Made by a program: the position numbers and the translations under genes. Of a stretch of 64,000 bases of DNA, positions 19,541 to 30,036 are shown in pieces (the first letter of the stretch is position 1; each line of letters starts with the position of its first letter). The stretch lies in NCBI GenBank assembly GCA_005217565.1, contig SJCO01000008.1, forward strand, positions 281,248 to 345,247, in the 5' to 3' direction. The stretch is from Puteibacter caeruleilacunae (GTDB lineage: Bacteria; Bacteroidota; Bacteroidia; Bacteroidales; Prolixibacteraceae). A model generated the notes under the pieces. The model was not told where the DNA came from and made no database searches. It saw only the letters and a program-made list of their open reading frames with translations.

Positions 19541-19708
19541 CTATTATGTTTTAGTAGTGAATTCATCGAATTCGTTTTAAAGCTTTCAGAGCAGGCACAG
19601 GCAGATCTTCAGATCTATGGGAATGGGAATATAGATAAACTGGGAGTATACTATTTGTATGTTGCACAGGATTCGTATGTGATTTTGGAAAGCTTGATGA
19701 TTCAATGA
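19541..19708 (+). pseudogene. Possible gene remnant in the gap before the aconitase gene
   Basis: The 390-base gap 19356-19746 contains an open frame without a start codon, preceded by a stop and ending at TGA 19706-19708. Its translation (for example LKLSEQAQADLQIYGNGN, then LGVYYLYVAQDSYVILESL) has the composition of real protein but matches no family I know. It may be the 3' end of a decayed gene or chance. I see no clear promoter or terminator in the rest of the gap. Confidence 0.3.
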
Positions 19709-19746
19709 AAAACAACAGGAAGTGGAAACATTAAAGTTATCATCTT

Positions 19747-22014
19747 ATGGTATTTGATTTAAACCTGATTAAAAACGTTTACGCAGCGATGTCAGATAAG
19801 GTAGCTAAAACAAGGGAAAAGCTACAACGGCCATTAACATTGGCAGAAAAGATTTTATATGCACACTTGCATGAAGAGACAACGCTTGAGAGCTTTGAGC
19901 GAGGTAATGCATATGTCGATTTTGCTCCCGATAGGGTAGCTATGCAAGATGCTACAGCACAGATGGCATTGCTTCAGTTTATGAATTCAGGTAAGAGCAA
20001 GACTGCTGTTCCTTCAACTGTACATTGCGATCACTTAATCCAAGCTAATATTGAAGGTAAGACCGATTTAGATTTTGCTAAAAAGAATAACGAAGAGGTC
20101 TATGATTTCCTTGAGTCTGTATCGAACAAGTACGGCATTGGTTTTTGGAAGCCTGGTGCAGGTATCATCCATCAGGTTGTATTGGAAAACTATGCTTTCC
20201 CTGGAGGAATGATGATTGGAACCGATTCACATACGCCTAATGCTGGTGGTTTAGGAATGATCGCTATTGGTGTGGGAGGTGCTGATGCAGTAGATGTGAT
20301 GGCTGGTATGCCTTGGGAACTGAAGATGCCTAAATTGATTGGCGTAAAGCTTACAGGAAAAATGAACGGTTGGACTTCCCCAAAGGATGTTATTCTTAAG
20401 GTGGCAGGTTTACTTACTGTGAAAGGTGGTACTGGTTGTATTGTTGAATATTTCGGTGAAGGTGCCAATGCTATTTCAGCTACAGGAAAAGGTACGATTT
20501 GTAATATGGGGGCCGAGATTGGAGCAACGACTTCTTTGTTCGCTTATGATGAAGCCATAGCACGCTATTTAAAGGCCACAGGAAGAGCTGAAGTGGCAGC
20601 GCTGGCTAATGATATAAAAGACCACCTAAAAGCCGATTCTGAGGTCTATGAGGCGCCTGAAAAGTATTACGATCAACTTATAGAGATTGACTTGTCTACA
20701 TTAGAGCCTCATGTGAATGGGCCATTTACTCCTGATAGGGCTACACCTATCTCACAGATGGCTAAGGTAGCTGAAGAAAATGGTTGGCCTTTAGAGGTTA
20801 AAGTTGGATTAATTGGTTCTTGTACCAACTCTTCATACGAAGATATATCGCGAGCAGCATCAGTTGCTAAACAAGCAGTCGACAAAGGATTAAAGGCGAA
20901 TGCTGAGTTTACTATTACTCCTGGATCTGAGCAGGTGCGATATACAATCGACAGAGATGGATTTATCGACATATTTGATCAAATAGGAGGCCATGTGTTT
21001 GCCAATGCTTGTGGTCCTTGTATAGGGCAATGGAAGCGTGCAGGAGCCGAGAAAGAGGAGAAGAATACCATTGTGCATTCGTTCAATAGAAACTTCTCAA
21101 AGCGTGCCGACGGAAATCCTAATACACATGCATTTGTAACATCGCCTGAGATGGTTACTGCCTTGGCTATTGCCGGGAATTTAGGATTTAATCCAATTAC
21201 CGATACGCTGGAAAATGATAAAGGTGAGCAGGTAAAACTTGATCCTCCTAGAGGAGAAGAATTGCCTGCAAAAGGATTTGCAGTAGAGGATGCTGGTTAT
21301 CAGGCTCCTGTTGCTGATGGTTCAAATATAGAAGTCGTGGTAGCCGATGATTCAAAACGATTACAACTACTAACTTCCTTTAAAGATTGGGATGGTGAGA
21401 ATATAACCGGAGCAAAATTGTTGATCAAAGCAAAAGGTAAATGTACTACTGATCATATCTCAATGGCTGGTCCTTGGTTAAGATTCAGAGGTCACTTAGA
21501 TAATATTTCAGACAATCTACTGATTGGTGCTGTAAATTTCTTTAACGAGAAGACCAACCAAGTGAAGAGTCAGATAAATGGTAGTGTAAATTCTGTTCCG
21601 GCAACACAACGTGATTATAAAGCAGCAGGTGTACCAACGATCGTTGTTGGGGATCACAACTACGGAGAAGGATCTTCTCGTGAACATGCTGCAATGGAAC
21701 CTCGTCACCTTGGAGTAAAGGCAGTGATTGTTAAATCCTTCGCTCGAATTCATGAAACCAACTTGAAGAAGCAGGGGATGCTAGCGCTGACTTTCAACAA
21801 CGAGGCCGACTATGATAAGATCAGGGAAGATGATGAGTTTAACTTCATCGATCTGAAAGAATTTGCTCCAGGAAAGCAATTAACGCTGGAGATTATCCAT
21901 AGCGATGGATCGAAAGAACAAATTGTACTTGATCATACCTATAATGCGCAGCAAATTGAATGGTTTAAAGCAGGTTCGGCATTGAATCTAATCAGAAAAC
22001 AACAGGTAGGTTAA
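19747..22014 (+). CDS. acn: Aconitate hydratase (mitochondrial-type)
   Basis: 755 residues, the length of the mitochondrial/Bacteroidota form rather than the about 890 of AcnA. The three cluster ligands are visible in [11 protein letters not shown] and [11 protein letters not shown], and active-site segments occur in [13 protein letters not shown] and [17 protein letters not shown]. The swivel domain lies at the C-terminus. It isomerises citrate to isocitrate using a [4Fe-4S] cluster. It leads an operon with two isocitrate dehydrogenases and citrate synthase: the spacing to the next gene is 21 bases. Confidence 0.96.
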   Translation: MVFDLNLIKNVYAAMSDKVAKTREKLQRPLTLAEKILYAHLHEETTLESFERGNAYVDFAPDRVAMQDATAQMALLQFMNSGKSKTAVPSTVHCDHLIQANIEGKTDLDFAKKNNEEVYDFLESVSNKYGIGFWKPGAGIIHQVVLENYAFPGGMMIGTDSHTPNAGGLGMIAIGVGGADAVDVMAGMPWELKMPKLIGVKLTGKMNGWTSPKDVILKVAGLLTVKGGTGCIVEYFGEGANAISATGKGTICNMGAEIGATTSLFAYDEAIARYLKATGRAEVAALANDIKDHLKADSEVYEAPEKYYDQLIEIDLSTLEPHVNGPFTPDRATPISQMAKVAEENGWPLEVKVGLIGSCTNSSYEDISRAASVAKQAVDKGLKANAEFTITPGSEQVRYTIDRDGFIDIFDQIGGHVFANACGPCIGQWKRAGAEKEEKNTIVHSFNRNFSKRADGNPNTHAFVTSPEMVTALAIAGNLGFNPITDTLENDKGEQVKLDPPRGEELPAKGFAVEDAGYQAPVADGSNIEVVVADDSKRLQLLTSFKDWDGENITGAKLLIKAKGKCTTDHISMAGPWLRFRGHLDNISDNLLIGAVNFFNEKTNQVKSQINGSVNSVPATQRDYKAAGVPTIVVGDHNYGEGSSREHAAMEPRHLGVKAVIVKSFARIHETNLKKQGMLALTFNNEADYDKIREDDEFNFIDLKEFAPGKQLTLEIIHSDGSKEQIVLDHTYNAQQIEWFKAGSALNLIRKQQVG

Positions 22015-22035
22015 ACTCGAAAAAAGTATACTCTT

Positions 22036-23268
22036 ATGGCAAAAATAAAAGTATTAAATCCGGTGGTAGAGCTTGATGGTGATGAGATGACTCGTGTTAT
22101 CTGGTCGTTTATCAAGGAGAAGCTTATACATCCTTATCTCGATCTTGATATCAAGTATTATGATTTGGGAATTCAGAAACGAGATGAAACGGATGATCAG
22201 ATTACGATTGATGCAGCACATGCCATTAAAAAATATGGAGTGGGTATAAAATGTGCAACAATCACACCTGATGAAGCCAGGGTAAGCGAGTTTGGCCTTA
22301 AAAAGATGTGGAAATCGCCTAATGGTACCATCCGTAATATCCTTGGAGGAACTGTATTTCGTGAGCCTATTCTGATTAAGAATGTACCACGATTAGTACC
22401 TGGGTGGACACAACCTATTTGTATTGGTCGTCATGCTTTTGGTGATCAGTATAGAGCAACTGATTTTCTGACTAAGGGAAAAGGGAAACTGACCATCACC
22501 TTTACGCCAGAGAATGGTGAAGAGGCGATCACTCACGAAGTGTACGACTTTGATGGTAGTGGTGTTGCTATGGCCATGTACAATACCGATGAATCGATCA
22601 GAGGATTTGCGCGATCGTGTATGAATCAGGCAATTACTAAGAAATGGCCATTGTATCTATCCACAAAAAATACAATACTGAAGCAGTATGATGGACGCTT
22701 TAAGGATCTTTTCCAAGAGGTGTTTGACACTGAATTTAAGGAGAAGTTTGAAGCGTTGGGCATTACCTATGAACATCGCTTAATTGATGATATGGTTGCC
22801 GCTGCTTTAAAGTGGGACGGAGGTTTTGTATGGGCATGTAAAAATTACGATGGTGATGTTCAGTCTGATACCGTTGCTCAGGGATTTGGATCACTGGGAT
22901 TGATGACCTCTACCTTGGTGACTCCTGATGGTGGTACCATGGAAGCAGAAGCTGCTCATGGAACCGTTACCCGTCACTTTAGAATGCATCAACAGGGTAA
23001 ACCTACATCAACAAATCCAATTGCATCAATCTTTGCCTGGACCCGAGGATTAGCCTTTAGGGGTAAGTTAGATAAAAACAATGAATTGATAGATTTTGCT
23101 GAAACGCTCGAACATGTTTGCATCGAAACTGTTGAAAGTGGAAAGATGACCAAAGATCTGGCACTTATTATTCATGGTTCGGCATTGAAAGAAGAGCATT
23201 ATCTGAATACCGAAGCATTTTTAAGTGCTATCGATGAGAACTTAAAAACGAAAATGAACAATAATTAA
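22036..23268 (+). CDS. icd: Isocitrate dehydrogenase, NADP type II (eukaryote-like dimer)
   Basis: 410 residues starting [23 protein letters not shown], the signature start of the eukaryotic-like homodimeric NADP enzyme. Other family blocks are [35 protein letters not shown] and [12 protein letters not shown]. It converts isocitrate to 2-oxoglutarate with NADPH. A second IDH of a different subfamily begins 10 bases after the stop, which is unusual. Substrate and metal ligands appear intact. Confidence 0.95.
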   Translation: MAKIKVLNPVVELDGDEMTRVIWSFIKEKLIHPYLDLDIKYYDLGIQKRDETDDQITIDAAHAIKKYGVGIKCATITPDEARVSEFGLKKMWKSPNGTIRNILGGTVFREPILIKNVPRLVPGWTQPICIGRHAFGDQYRATDFLTKGKGKLTITFTPENGEEAITHEVYDFDGSGVAMAMYNTDESIRGFARSCMNQAITKKWPLYLSTKNTILKQYDGRFKDLFQEVFDTEFKEKFEALGITYEHRLIDDMVAAALKWDGGFVWACKNYDGDVQSDTVAQGFGSLGLMTSTLVTPDGGTMEAEAAHGTVTRHFRMHQQGKPTSTNPIASIFAWTRGLAFRGKLDKNNELIDFAETLEHVCIETVESGKMTKDLALIIHGSALKEEHYLNTEAFLSAIDENLKTKMNNN

Positions 23269-23277
23269 TTGATCAAC

Positions 23278-24543
23278 ATGGGAGATCGTATTGAAATAAA
23301 AGATGGAAAGCTTATTGTTCCTGAAAAACCAATTATTCCATTTATCGAAGGCGATGGTATCGGTAAAGATATTACCGAACCTACCCAAAAGGTAATTGAA
23401 GCAGCCGTGGAAAAAGCCTATGGTCGCCATAGAAGGATTGAATGGAAAGAGGTACTTGCCGGACAAAAGGCTTTTGATCAAACAGGGGAGTGGCTTCCTG
23501 ATGCAACCATCGAATCATTTAAGGATTACCTGGTTGGCATTAAAGGTCCTCTTCAAACCCCGGTAGGTGGAGGCATTCGCTCGCTGAATGTTGCTTTACG
23601 TCAGACACTCGATTTGTATGTATGCCTGCGACCAATTCGTTGGTTTAAAGGTGTTCCATCTCCTATCCGTTATCCTGAAATGGTGAATATGCATATCTTC
23701 AGAGAGAATACCGAAGATATTTATGCGGGTATTGAATATATGACTGGTGAGGAAGAAACAACAAAGTTTCGCGACTTCCTGGTCGATGAAATGGGAGTGA
23801 AGAATATTCGCTTTCCTGAAAGTACTTCTTTTGGCGTAAAACCTATCTCTAAAGATGGTTCAGAACGACTCGTAAAAGCAGCTATTCGTTATGCTATCGA
23901 CCGTAATTTGCCATCGGTAACCTTAGTGCATAAGGGTAACATTATGAAGTTTACCGAAGGTGCTTTCAAGAATTGGGGATATGACTTAGCAGAAGAGTAT
24001 TTTAAAGATAAGACATTTACCTGGCGCCATTATGAATCAATCGTGAAGGCTCATGGTAAAGAGGCTGCTGATGATGCCCTGGCAATGGCTAAGGATAATG
24101 GCAAAGTGATTATAAAGGATGTGATTACTGATGCATTCTTGCAGGAAAGTCTCTTGCGTCCTTATGATCATTCGGTGATTGCTACCATGAATCTTAACGG
24201 AGATTATATTTCTGATCAGCTGGCGGCTATGGTTGGTGGTATCGGTATTTCTCCAGGGGCAAATATAAACTATAAGAGTGGCTACGCAATTTTTGAAGCT
24301 ACGCATGGAACGGCTCCAACAATTGCAGGTACAGGACAGGCAAATCCTAGCTCTTTGATCCTATCTGGTGTAATGATGCTAGAATACATGGGATGGCAGG
24401 AAGCAGCCGAGGAGATCTTCTACGGAATGGAAAAAACATTCTCAAAACGTAAGGTAACTGCTGATTTACATGCTTATATGGAAGGCGCAGAATTGCTTTC
24501 TACATCAGCGTTTACCGACGAGATTATAAAAAATATGTACTAA
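23278..24543 (+). CDS. icd: Isocitrate dehydrogenase, E. coli Icd-like (type I), NAD-like coenzyme site
   Basis: 421 residues counted from ATG 23278; a TTG at 23269 would extend it into the previous stop. Strong E. coli Icd features: [27 protein letters not shown] (with the Ser phosphorylated in E. coli), [13 protein letters not shown] and EATHGTAP. The NADP-contacting residues of E. coli Icd (Lys344, Tyr345, Val351, Tyr391, Arg395) correspond here to Thr348, Ile349, Ala355, Ala395 and Ala399. Ile and Ala at the second and third places are those of NAD-dependent relatives. It is therefore likely NAD-dependent or relaxed, which is inference from aligned motifs. It sits between the NADP-IDH and citrate synthase. 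Confidence 0.93.
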   Translation: MGDRIEIKDGKLIVPEKPIIPFIEGDGIGKDITEPTQKVIEAAVEKAYGRHRRIEWKEVLAGQKAFDQTGEWLPDATIESFKDYLVGIKGPLQTPVGGGIRSLNVALRQTLDLYVCLRPIRWFKGVPSPIRYPEMVNMHIFRENTEDIYAGIEYMTGEEETTKFRDFLVDEMGVKNIRFPESTSFGVKPISKDGSERLVKAAIRYAIDRNLPSVTLVHKGNIMKFTEGAFKNWGYDLAEEYFKDKTFTWRHYESIVKAHGKEAADDALAMAKDNGKVIIKDVITDAFLQESLLRPYDHSVIATMNLNGDYISDQLAAMVGGIGISPGANINYKSGYAIFEATHGTAPTIAGTGQANPSSLILSGVMMLEYMGWQEAAEEIFYGMEKTFSKRKVTADLHAYMEGAELLSTSAFTDEIIKNMY

Positions 24544-24576
24544 TAATATTATGACAGGAAATCTAAAATTGTAGCT

Positions 24577-25902
24577 ATGGAATACATTAAGAATCGATTT
24601 TATCAAAAAGCTAGTAAGTGTGTTGCTGAATACAACAAACTTAAAAAAGATCACGCTGATAAGGTAATTGCTAATGTAACTATTGGTCAGGTAATGACTG
24701 GTATGAAAGGAGTACCTAGTTTAATTACTGATACCTCGAAATTGGATCCTAATGAGGGTATCCGCTTTAGAGGATATTCAATTCCTGAGTTAAGAGAAAA
24801 GTTACCACGATTAAATCCTGATGGGGAGCCTCTTCCTGAAGGTTTGTTTTACCTGATGTTAATTGGTGAGATACCTACACGTGATGATGTGTTGAATATT
24901 TCAAAAGACTGGGCTACCAGATCGTATGTGCCTCAGCATGTATTTGATGCAATTGATGCACTGCCTTTAACATCGAAACCAATGACTCAGTTTAGTACAG
25001 CTATCTTAGCTATGGCTACTGAATCTATCTTCCAAAAGGCTTATAGGGCAGGGGTACACAAGAAATATTACTGGGATACTACCTACGAAGATGTGATGAA
25101 CCTTATCGCTCGCTTACCTCGTGTGGCAGCTTATATTTATCGTCGCAACTTCCATAATGGCGACCATATTGAGCCAGATCCACGCTTAGACTGGGCGGGT
25201 AACCTTGCTCATATGATGGGGCATGATTCTGATGAGGTGAAGCGTTTGTTACGCTTGTATACCGTTATTCATGCCGACCATGAAGGTGGTAATGTTTCGG
25301 CACATACTACTCACTTGGTTGGATCTGCATTGAGTAATCCTTATTATGCATTCTCTGCTGGTATGCTAGGATTAGCAGGACCATTGCACGGTTATGCTAA
25401 CCAGGATGTTATTCATTGGATATTTGAGATGATTCAATATCTTGATAATGATGATCCTTCGAAAGAAGATATTGCCGAGTATGTGAAGAAAACATTGGCC
25501 GAAGGTCGCGTAATACCAGGTTATGGACACGCTGTACTTCGTGTAACTGATCCTCGTTTTGATGCACAGCAGAAGTTTGCTGAGAAGTATATCAAAGATG
25601 ATGGCTTGATCAACATTGTAAATCGCTTATACGAGGTTGTACCTCCAATTCTAGGATCGGTTGGTAAGATTAAGAATCCTTGGCCTAATGTTGATGCATT
25701 CTCCGGATCATTACTATATCACTATGGTATCACAGAATACTCGTTCTACACAGTATTATTTGGAGTATCAAGAGCATTAGGAGTATTGGCATCATTGGTA
25801 TTCGATCGCCTGTATGGATTACCTATCGAGCGACCAGCATCATTCCAATTACACCATTATCGTAATTTAGCGAATGAAGGCGAAGATGTAAGTGGATGTT
25901 AA
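24577..25902 (+). CDS. gltA: Citrate synthase (eukaryotic-type)
   Basis: 441 residues of the larger mitochondrial-like class. Catalytic residues are in AGPLHGYANQD (His), PGYGHAVLR (His) and NVDAFSGSLLYHYG (Asp). The N-terminal block GIRFRGYSIPELREKLP is typical. It condenses acetyl-CoA and oxaloacetate. It is the last gene of the acn-icd-icd-gltA operon, ended by a strong hairpin. With this operon the cell can make 2-oxoglutarate oxidatively. Confidence 0.96.
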   Translation: MEYIKNRFYQKASKCVAEYNKLKKDHADKVIANVTIGQVMTGMKGVPSLITDTSKLDPNEGIRFRGYSIPELREKLPRLNPDGEPLPEGLFYLMLIGEIPTRDDVLNISKDWATRSYVPQHVFDAIDALPLTSKPMTQFSTAILAMATESIFQKAYRAGVHKKYYWDTTYEDVMNLIARLPRVAAYIYRRNFHNGDHIEPDPRLDWAGNLAHMMGHDSDEVKRLLRLYTVIHADHEGGNVSAHTTHLVGSALSNPYYAFSAGMLGLAGPLHGYANQDVIHWIFEMIQYLDNDDPSKEDIAEYVKKTLAEGRVIPGYGHAVLRVTDPRFDAQQKFAEKYIKDDGLINIVNRLYEVVPPILGSVGKIKNPWPNVDAFSGSLLYHYGITEYSFYTVLFGVSRALGVLASLVFDRLYGLPIERPASFQLHHYRNLANEGEDVSGC

Positions 25903-25925
25903 TTCATGATATAACTTAAAAAAAA

Positions 25926-25958
25926 GCATGCAGAAATAGCTCTGCATGCTTTTTTTTT
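25926..25958. terminator. Bidirectional terminator after citrate synthase
   Basis: The perfect arms AGCATGCAGA and TCTGCATGCT, with A tract before and T tract after, serve the convergent genes ending at 25902 and 25981. Confidence 0.9.
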
Positions 25959-25980
25959 GATCCAGATGCGACAACTCCAT

Positions 25981-26703
25981 CTACTCTTCGTCATTTTGTA
26001 TCAAGGCAACATCTTCATCTCCACAGAAATCTGCAACATATTCCCTTGCATACTCAATGCCTGAATACTTCAATCGTTGCCAGTCTTCGCATGCTCCTGA
26101 GGTATCGCCAGCTTGGTAGCGTGCCATGCTTCTTTGAAGGATACTTCCTTCATGGGGATATAGTGCTACGGCTCTATCAAGTAATTTTAGCGCTCTTTTG
26201 TAGCGGTCTTTATTCAAAACTTTAGTTGCTTTGTAACAAAGTTTTTGGGCCATTCTTAGGTGATCCGCATTTCCAATACTAAACCTAACCTGTACTTGTT
26301 TTTTCATTGCCACAGGCATGTTGTCATTTAAGCCTGGCTTCCACATTCCATCGGTCGACTTAACCATCTGGATAACTTGTTCATCAAGTTCTTCTGATAC
26401 ACTATTGATTACCTCAAAATCGTCAAGATATCCATTTTCTTTTACTGTAAATTCAACTACAACTTTTCCCTGAATGTAATAATCTTGAGCAACCTGTGGG
26501 TAAACAATGTTCTTTTTCAGATAATCCTCACAGCATGAATACTTAAATGAGGTTTCGTTTAGAATATCTGCAGTATTTTCAATACCTGTAAATACTGGGG
26601 GAGTTACATCCACATTTTCTAGAAAACGATGGATTTTAGTTGTTTGACCACTTACACATATGGCCAATGCTAATACGATAAGGAGTGATACAATCTTTTT
26701 CAT
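25981..26703 (-). CDS. TonB C-terminal domain + TPR secreted protein (module copy B)
   Basis: 240 residues with a signal peptide (about 1-19). A TonB-like C-terminal domain (about 55-145) has NIVYPQVAQDYYIQGKVVVEFTV and ends with QVQVRFSIG. A TPR-like helical hairpin region (about 150-225, KRALKLLDRAVALYPHEGS) follows. There is no membrane anchor or Pro-rich linker, so it is not a classic TonB energy transducer. It closely resembles 29051-29758 in order and sequence (shared VINS-S--LDE-VI segment). Both copies sit downstream of an AraC-TM-TPR gene, so the two are probably a functional module. The function is unknown. Confidence 0.8.
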   Translation of the reverse strand: MKKIVSLLIVLALAICVSGQTTKIHRFLENVDVTPPVFTGIENTADILNETSFKYSCCEDYLKKNIVYPQVAQDYYIQGKVVVEFTVKENGYLDDFEVINSVSEELDEQVIQMVKSTDGMWKPGLNDNMPVAMKKQVQVRFSIGNADHLRMAQKLCYKATKVLNKDRYKRALKLLDRAVALYPHEGSILQRSMARYQAGDTSGACEDWQRLKYSGIEYAREYVADFCGDEDVALIQNDEE

Positions 26704-26951
26704 AACGCGAAATTATTGGTTATACAAAAGAAATTCCTTGAGGAAAATCGTAATACAAAGATCCAACAAACTAACACGCGATAACAAACAGTTATGTTGT
26801 ATAAAATTTTAGAAAAAAGAGGAAGTTTAGAACATCGTTGAACAATTAAAGGGTATTTGTTGCCATTATGATGCAGATGATGTTAATGATGTTGCTCTTT
26901 GGCAGGATAATCATATAGAAAAAAATTGCAAAACTAATTGCAGTGCTACAA

Positions 26952-28814
26952 TTATGAGTAGATTAAGTCAAGTAGTTGTTGATACTCTTTCAAGTGTGTC
27001 AAATCCTTAAAAAGACTATTGTATTTTACTGATATAAGCTCTGGAGTGTGCTGGTGGTAGGCCTTATGCAACCATTGCAATGTTTTTTTATAATCTTTTA
27101 AAATGGCATAAAACTGTGCCACTTCGTAAGGTGTTTTAAAGATCGACGATTGTAGTGCATGCTCTAACAGCTGGAGTACACTAGTTATTCCCTCTCTATT
27201 GTAGCTATGTTGCACCATATTGGCATGCGCTAATGTTGCAGGATTAAGTCGCAATATTTCTTCAACTTTAAGTGCTACCAGGTCGTATTTGCCAAGATAA
27301 TATAGTGCTTGAAGCTCAAGCCAGTAGTAATCACTCTTATTATTGCTGTCCTGTTGCATGTTCTTCGTACTTTGAAGCGCACTTTCATAATCCCGCAACA
27401 TAAAGTATATCTGATAACAGGTGTGTTGTAGATTACTTGCTTCAGGATTTTGTTTCAAAGTCTTCCTGACTAAATTTAATGCTTTCTTTGTTTTTCCCGA
27501 GGAGACTAAATACTGTGCATAAAGATTTTGTGCGTTACAGCAATTGTGATTCATCTTTATGGCCTTAGTCAGATATTCTTTCGCTTTATTCAGGTCCCAG
27601 TCATTCCATAAAGCAACACCACCAAGAATAGCATGAGCTGAAGATAATTTTGGATCAAGTTGCAGTGCTTTGTGCGCATATATTTTTGCCTGGAAATAGT
27701 GCTCGCCAGAATTTTGACGGCTGTAAGTACCCATCAAGTAATGATATTCTGCAATTTTCTCATATACGGTGCTGTAATTCGGATCGTTATTTAAGGCCAT
27801 ATTAAAATGGTCCAAGGCAGGACTAAGGTTCTCGGGCGACTTTGAGTTTAGTAAATAACAACCTTTTAAGTAGTGCTCGTATGCCTTCGGATTTCTTGTA
27901 AGCGATCTGTGCAAGTATAACAACTCATCGGTTGTTAGCGATGGCTTTATCCAAAGCAGGATGCGTCTCACAATATCGTTCTGAAGCAGATACTGACTGT
28001 TTGAATCTTGCTCAAACAGATCGTTAAACAGGATGGCCTTCTTATTGATATCCATAATCTGAAGTTGGATTTTAATCTCATCACCTAATGAAATCAAATT
28101 TCCAAATACAATGTAATCAGCACCCAGTTCTTTTCCCGTTTCCCAAAGGTTTTGATGCTTCAAATCTGCAAGAAAATCTTTACATACAGAAATGGTGGTT
28201 AAATTCTGAATACGACAAAGATGATGCTTCAAATCGGTCGTTAAACCATCAGAGAAATAATCATTAGTCTCGAATTCAGTAATATTACCAAAGGGGAGTA
28301 TAGCCACTGATTTGTCCTCATGGTTACGATTTACAATAAGAAGGAGCGCGATAAGTACCGTAGAAATAGCAAGAAGAACAATTATATAGTGCGTTTTTCG
28401 TAAATGATTAAGTCTTGGCGATTTCTTTAGTCTAGTCGCGCGCCTGCTGCGATCTTTTAGTAGATCAATATTGATATTTGTCTTTTTAATTTCACCAGGG
28501 GGAAATCCATAATAGTCGCGAAAACAGTAATTAAAATAAGCCGGACTTTTAAAACCAACTTGATAGGCAATTTCAGCGACTGTTGCTTCATTGTTTTTTA
28601 ATTTTTCATACGCGTGCTGTAATCGTATCTCCCTGATAAATTGGGTGACCGATTGCTGTGTGAGTTTCTTTAATAGGGTGTGCAGTTCTGATCGTGTAAG
28701 GTTAACTTCATTGGCAAGTTGAGTGGCGCTAAATTGTTCATTATTAAGATTTACATCCACAATCTCCCTAAGGGTTTTAAGAAACTCTTTATCATTATTA
28801 GATATAGCAGTCAT
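26952..28814 (-). CDS. AraC-type HTH - TM - TolB-like - TPR transmembrane regulator (copy B)
   Basis: 620 residues. An N-terminal AraC HTH_18 domain (about 15-108) has IREIRLQHAYEKL and VGFKSPAYFNYCFRDYYGFPPGE. One membrane helix follows (about 142-161), then a TolB-N-like domain (about 167-290, KSVAILPFGNIT and YFSDGLTTDLK) and TPR repeats (about 305-610). The DNA-binding part should be cytoplasmic and the TPR part periplasmic, so it can act as a one-protein transmembrane signal device. It lies 248 bases upstream of its TonB-TPR partner. Paralogue of 30037-31938. Confidence 0.88.
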   Translation of the reverse strand: MTAISNNDKEFLKTLREIVDVNLNNEQFSATQLANEVNLTRSELHTLLKKLTQQSVTQFIREIRLQHAYEKLKNNEATVAEIAYQVGFKSPAYFNYCFRDYYGFPPGEIKKTNINIDLLKDRSRRATRLKKSPRLNHLRKTHYIIVLLAISTVLIALLLIVNRNHEDKSVAILPFGNITEFETNDYFSDGLTTDLKHHLCRIQNLTTISVCKDFLADLKHQNLWETGKELGADYIVFGNLISLGDEIKIQLQIMDINKKAILFNDLFEQDSNSQYLLQNDIVRRILLWIKPSLTTDELLYLHRSLTRNPKAYEHYLKGCYLLNSKSPENLSPALDHFNMALNNDPNYSTVYEKIAEYHYLMGTYSRQNSGEHYFQAKIYAHKALQLDPKLSSAHAILGGVALWNDWDLNKAKEYLTKAIKMNHNCCNAQNLYAQYLVSSGKTKKALNLVRKTLKQNPEASNLQHTCYQIYFMLRDYESALQSTKNMQQDSNNKSDYYWLELQALYYLGKYDLVALKVEEILRLNPATLAHANMVQHSYNREGITSVLQLLEHALQSSIFKTPYEVAQFYAILKDYKKTLQWLHKAYHQHTPELISVKYNSLFKDLTHLKEYQQLLDLIYS

Positions 28815-28963
28815 AACCTATGCCGTTTAGCCATAAGCAAGGATAAGTGGGGATAGCTAGAAAAGTACACACCATGACCTTTTATCAGGGCTATTATTTA
28901 ATACGATATAATGATGTACTAGGTTTCTGAATGAAGGTATGCCTGAAAACATGGGATTATTGG

Positions 28964-29005
28964 AATAAAAAGAAGAAGCATGCTGTAGGTGGCATAGCAT
29001 GCTTC
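28964..29005 (-). terminator. Terminator of the 29051-29758 gene
   Basis: On the minus strand the 10-bp perfect stem GAAGCATGCT/AGCATGCTTC (28975-28984 with 28996-29005) runs into TTCTTTTTATT. Confidence 0.82.
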
Positions 29006-29050
29006 GAGAAATGAATTGTAGGGATAGAGAAAATTATATAGAATTAAGTG

Positions 29051-29758
29051 CTAATTTTCAGCGAAAATATCAGAACCACAGTATTGTGTGATATATAGAT
29101 CAGCATCTTCATAACCAATCTCCTTTAAGCGAGTCCAGTCGGCACATGCGCTAGCAAAATCACCAAGCTTATGGTGGATAATACCACGATGTAGAAGGGT
29201 TTGAACGCTATTCGGTGCGTACACCATTGCTTTATTGAGGTATTTTAGGGCTTTCTTATGCTTGTTTTTGTACAATTTCTTAGATGCCATTTTTAGATAC
29301 TGTTGGGCCATCGTTTTATGGTCAGTGAAACCTAGACTAAATGTCACAGCTACTTCACTTTCCATTGCAACAGGCGTTTCGTTATTATAGCCTGGTTCCC
29401 ACATACCACTAGTCTTCTCAAGTGTAGCAATAACTTCTTCGTCTAATCTATCAGAAATACTATTGATTACATTGTAATGTGTAAGTTCTCCTGATGGTAG
29501 AACAGTGAATCGAACAACAACAGTACCTTCTTCAGAACGATCCTCTGCTTCTTTAGGGAATGAAATATTGTCAGTGAGGAACTGAGAACAAGTTTCATGA
29601 GATTTTTGTTTTTTCTTAATAATCTCTTGCTTCATAATACCTGTAAATACAGGAGGAGATACACTAACGTCCACAAGCATGTGGGTATCTTTATCAATCT
29701 GGGCAAAAAGACCAGGACTAATAAACAATGCGATTAAAATAAATACTAACTTTTTCAT
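29051..29758 (-). CDS. TonB C-terminal domain + TPR secreted protein (module copy A)
   Basis: 235 residues from ATG 29758, where a clear signal peptide starts (MKKLVFILIALFISPGLFAQ). A longer frame starts upstream but lacks signal-peptide logic. The mature protein begins with a VSPPVFTG segment shared with copy B. Next come a TonB-like domain (about 60-155, NISFPKEAEDRSEEGTVVVRFTV), TPR-like helices (about 165-215) and a short Cys-containing tail (ADWTRLKEIGYEDADLYITQYCG) also shared with copy B. It ends at a hairpin terminator. Role unknown; possibly an envelope factor controlled by the adjacent AraC-TPR regulator. Confidence 0.8.
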   Translation of the reverse strand: MKKLVFILIALFISPGLFAQIDKDTHMLVDVSVSPPVFTGIMKQEIIKKKQKSHETCSQFLTDNISFPKEAEDRSEEGTVVVRFTVLPSGELTHYNVINSISDRLDEEVIATLEKTSGMWEPGYNNETPVAMESEVAVTFSLGFTDHKTMAQQYLKMASKKLYKNKHKKALKYLNKAMVYAPNSVQTLLHRGIIHHKLGDFASACADWTRLKEIGYEDADLYITQYCGSDIFAEN

Positions 29759-30036
29759 GGGATTAAGTTTTTGATTAATAACTAATAAAAGATTGTGATG
29801 CAAATTTCCGACATTATCACGTACCACACCAAATCAATATGTTGCGAATGATTAACCTTCTTATTTAGCTCCATTGTATCTATGTTGTAATTGTTGGACA
29901 AGGGTTGTATCAAGTAACACTACGTATTGCAGTGATGTTGTATATTAGTTGATGTTATGCGTAGAAAAATATTTGTGTGGCATGTTGTAAGTGGCAGCTG
30001 CTGAGTGTTTAAGCGGGCATGGAATGCGTTGCAGAA

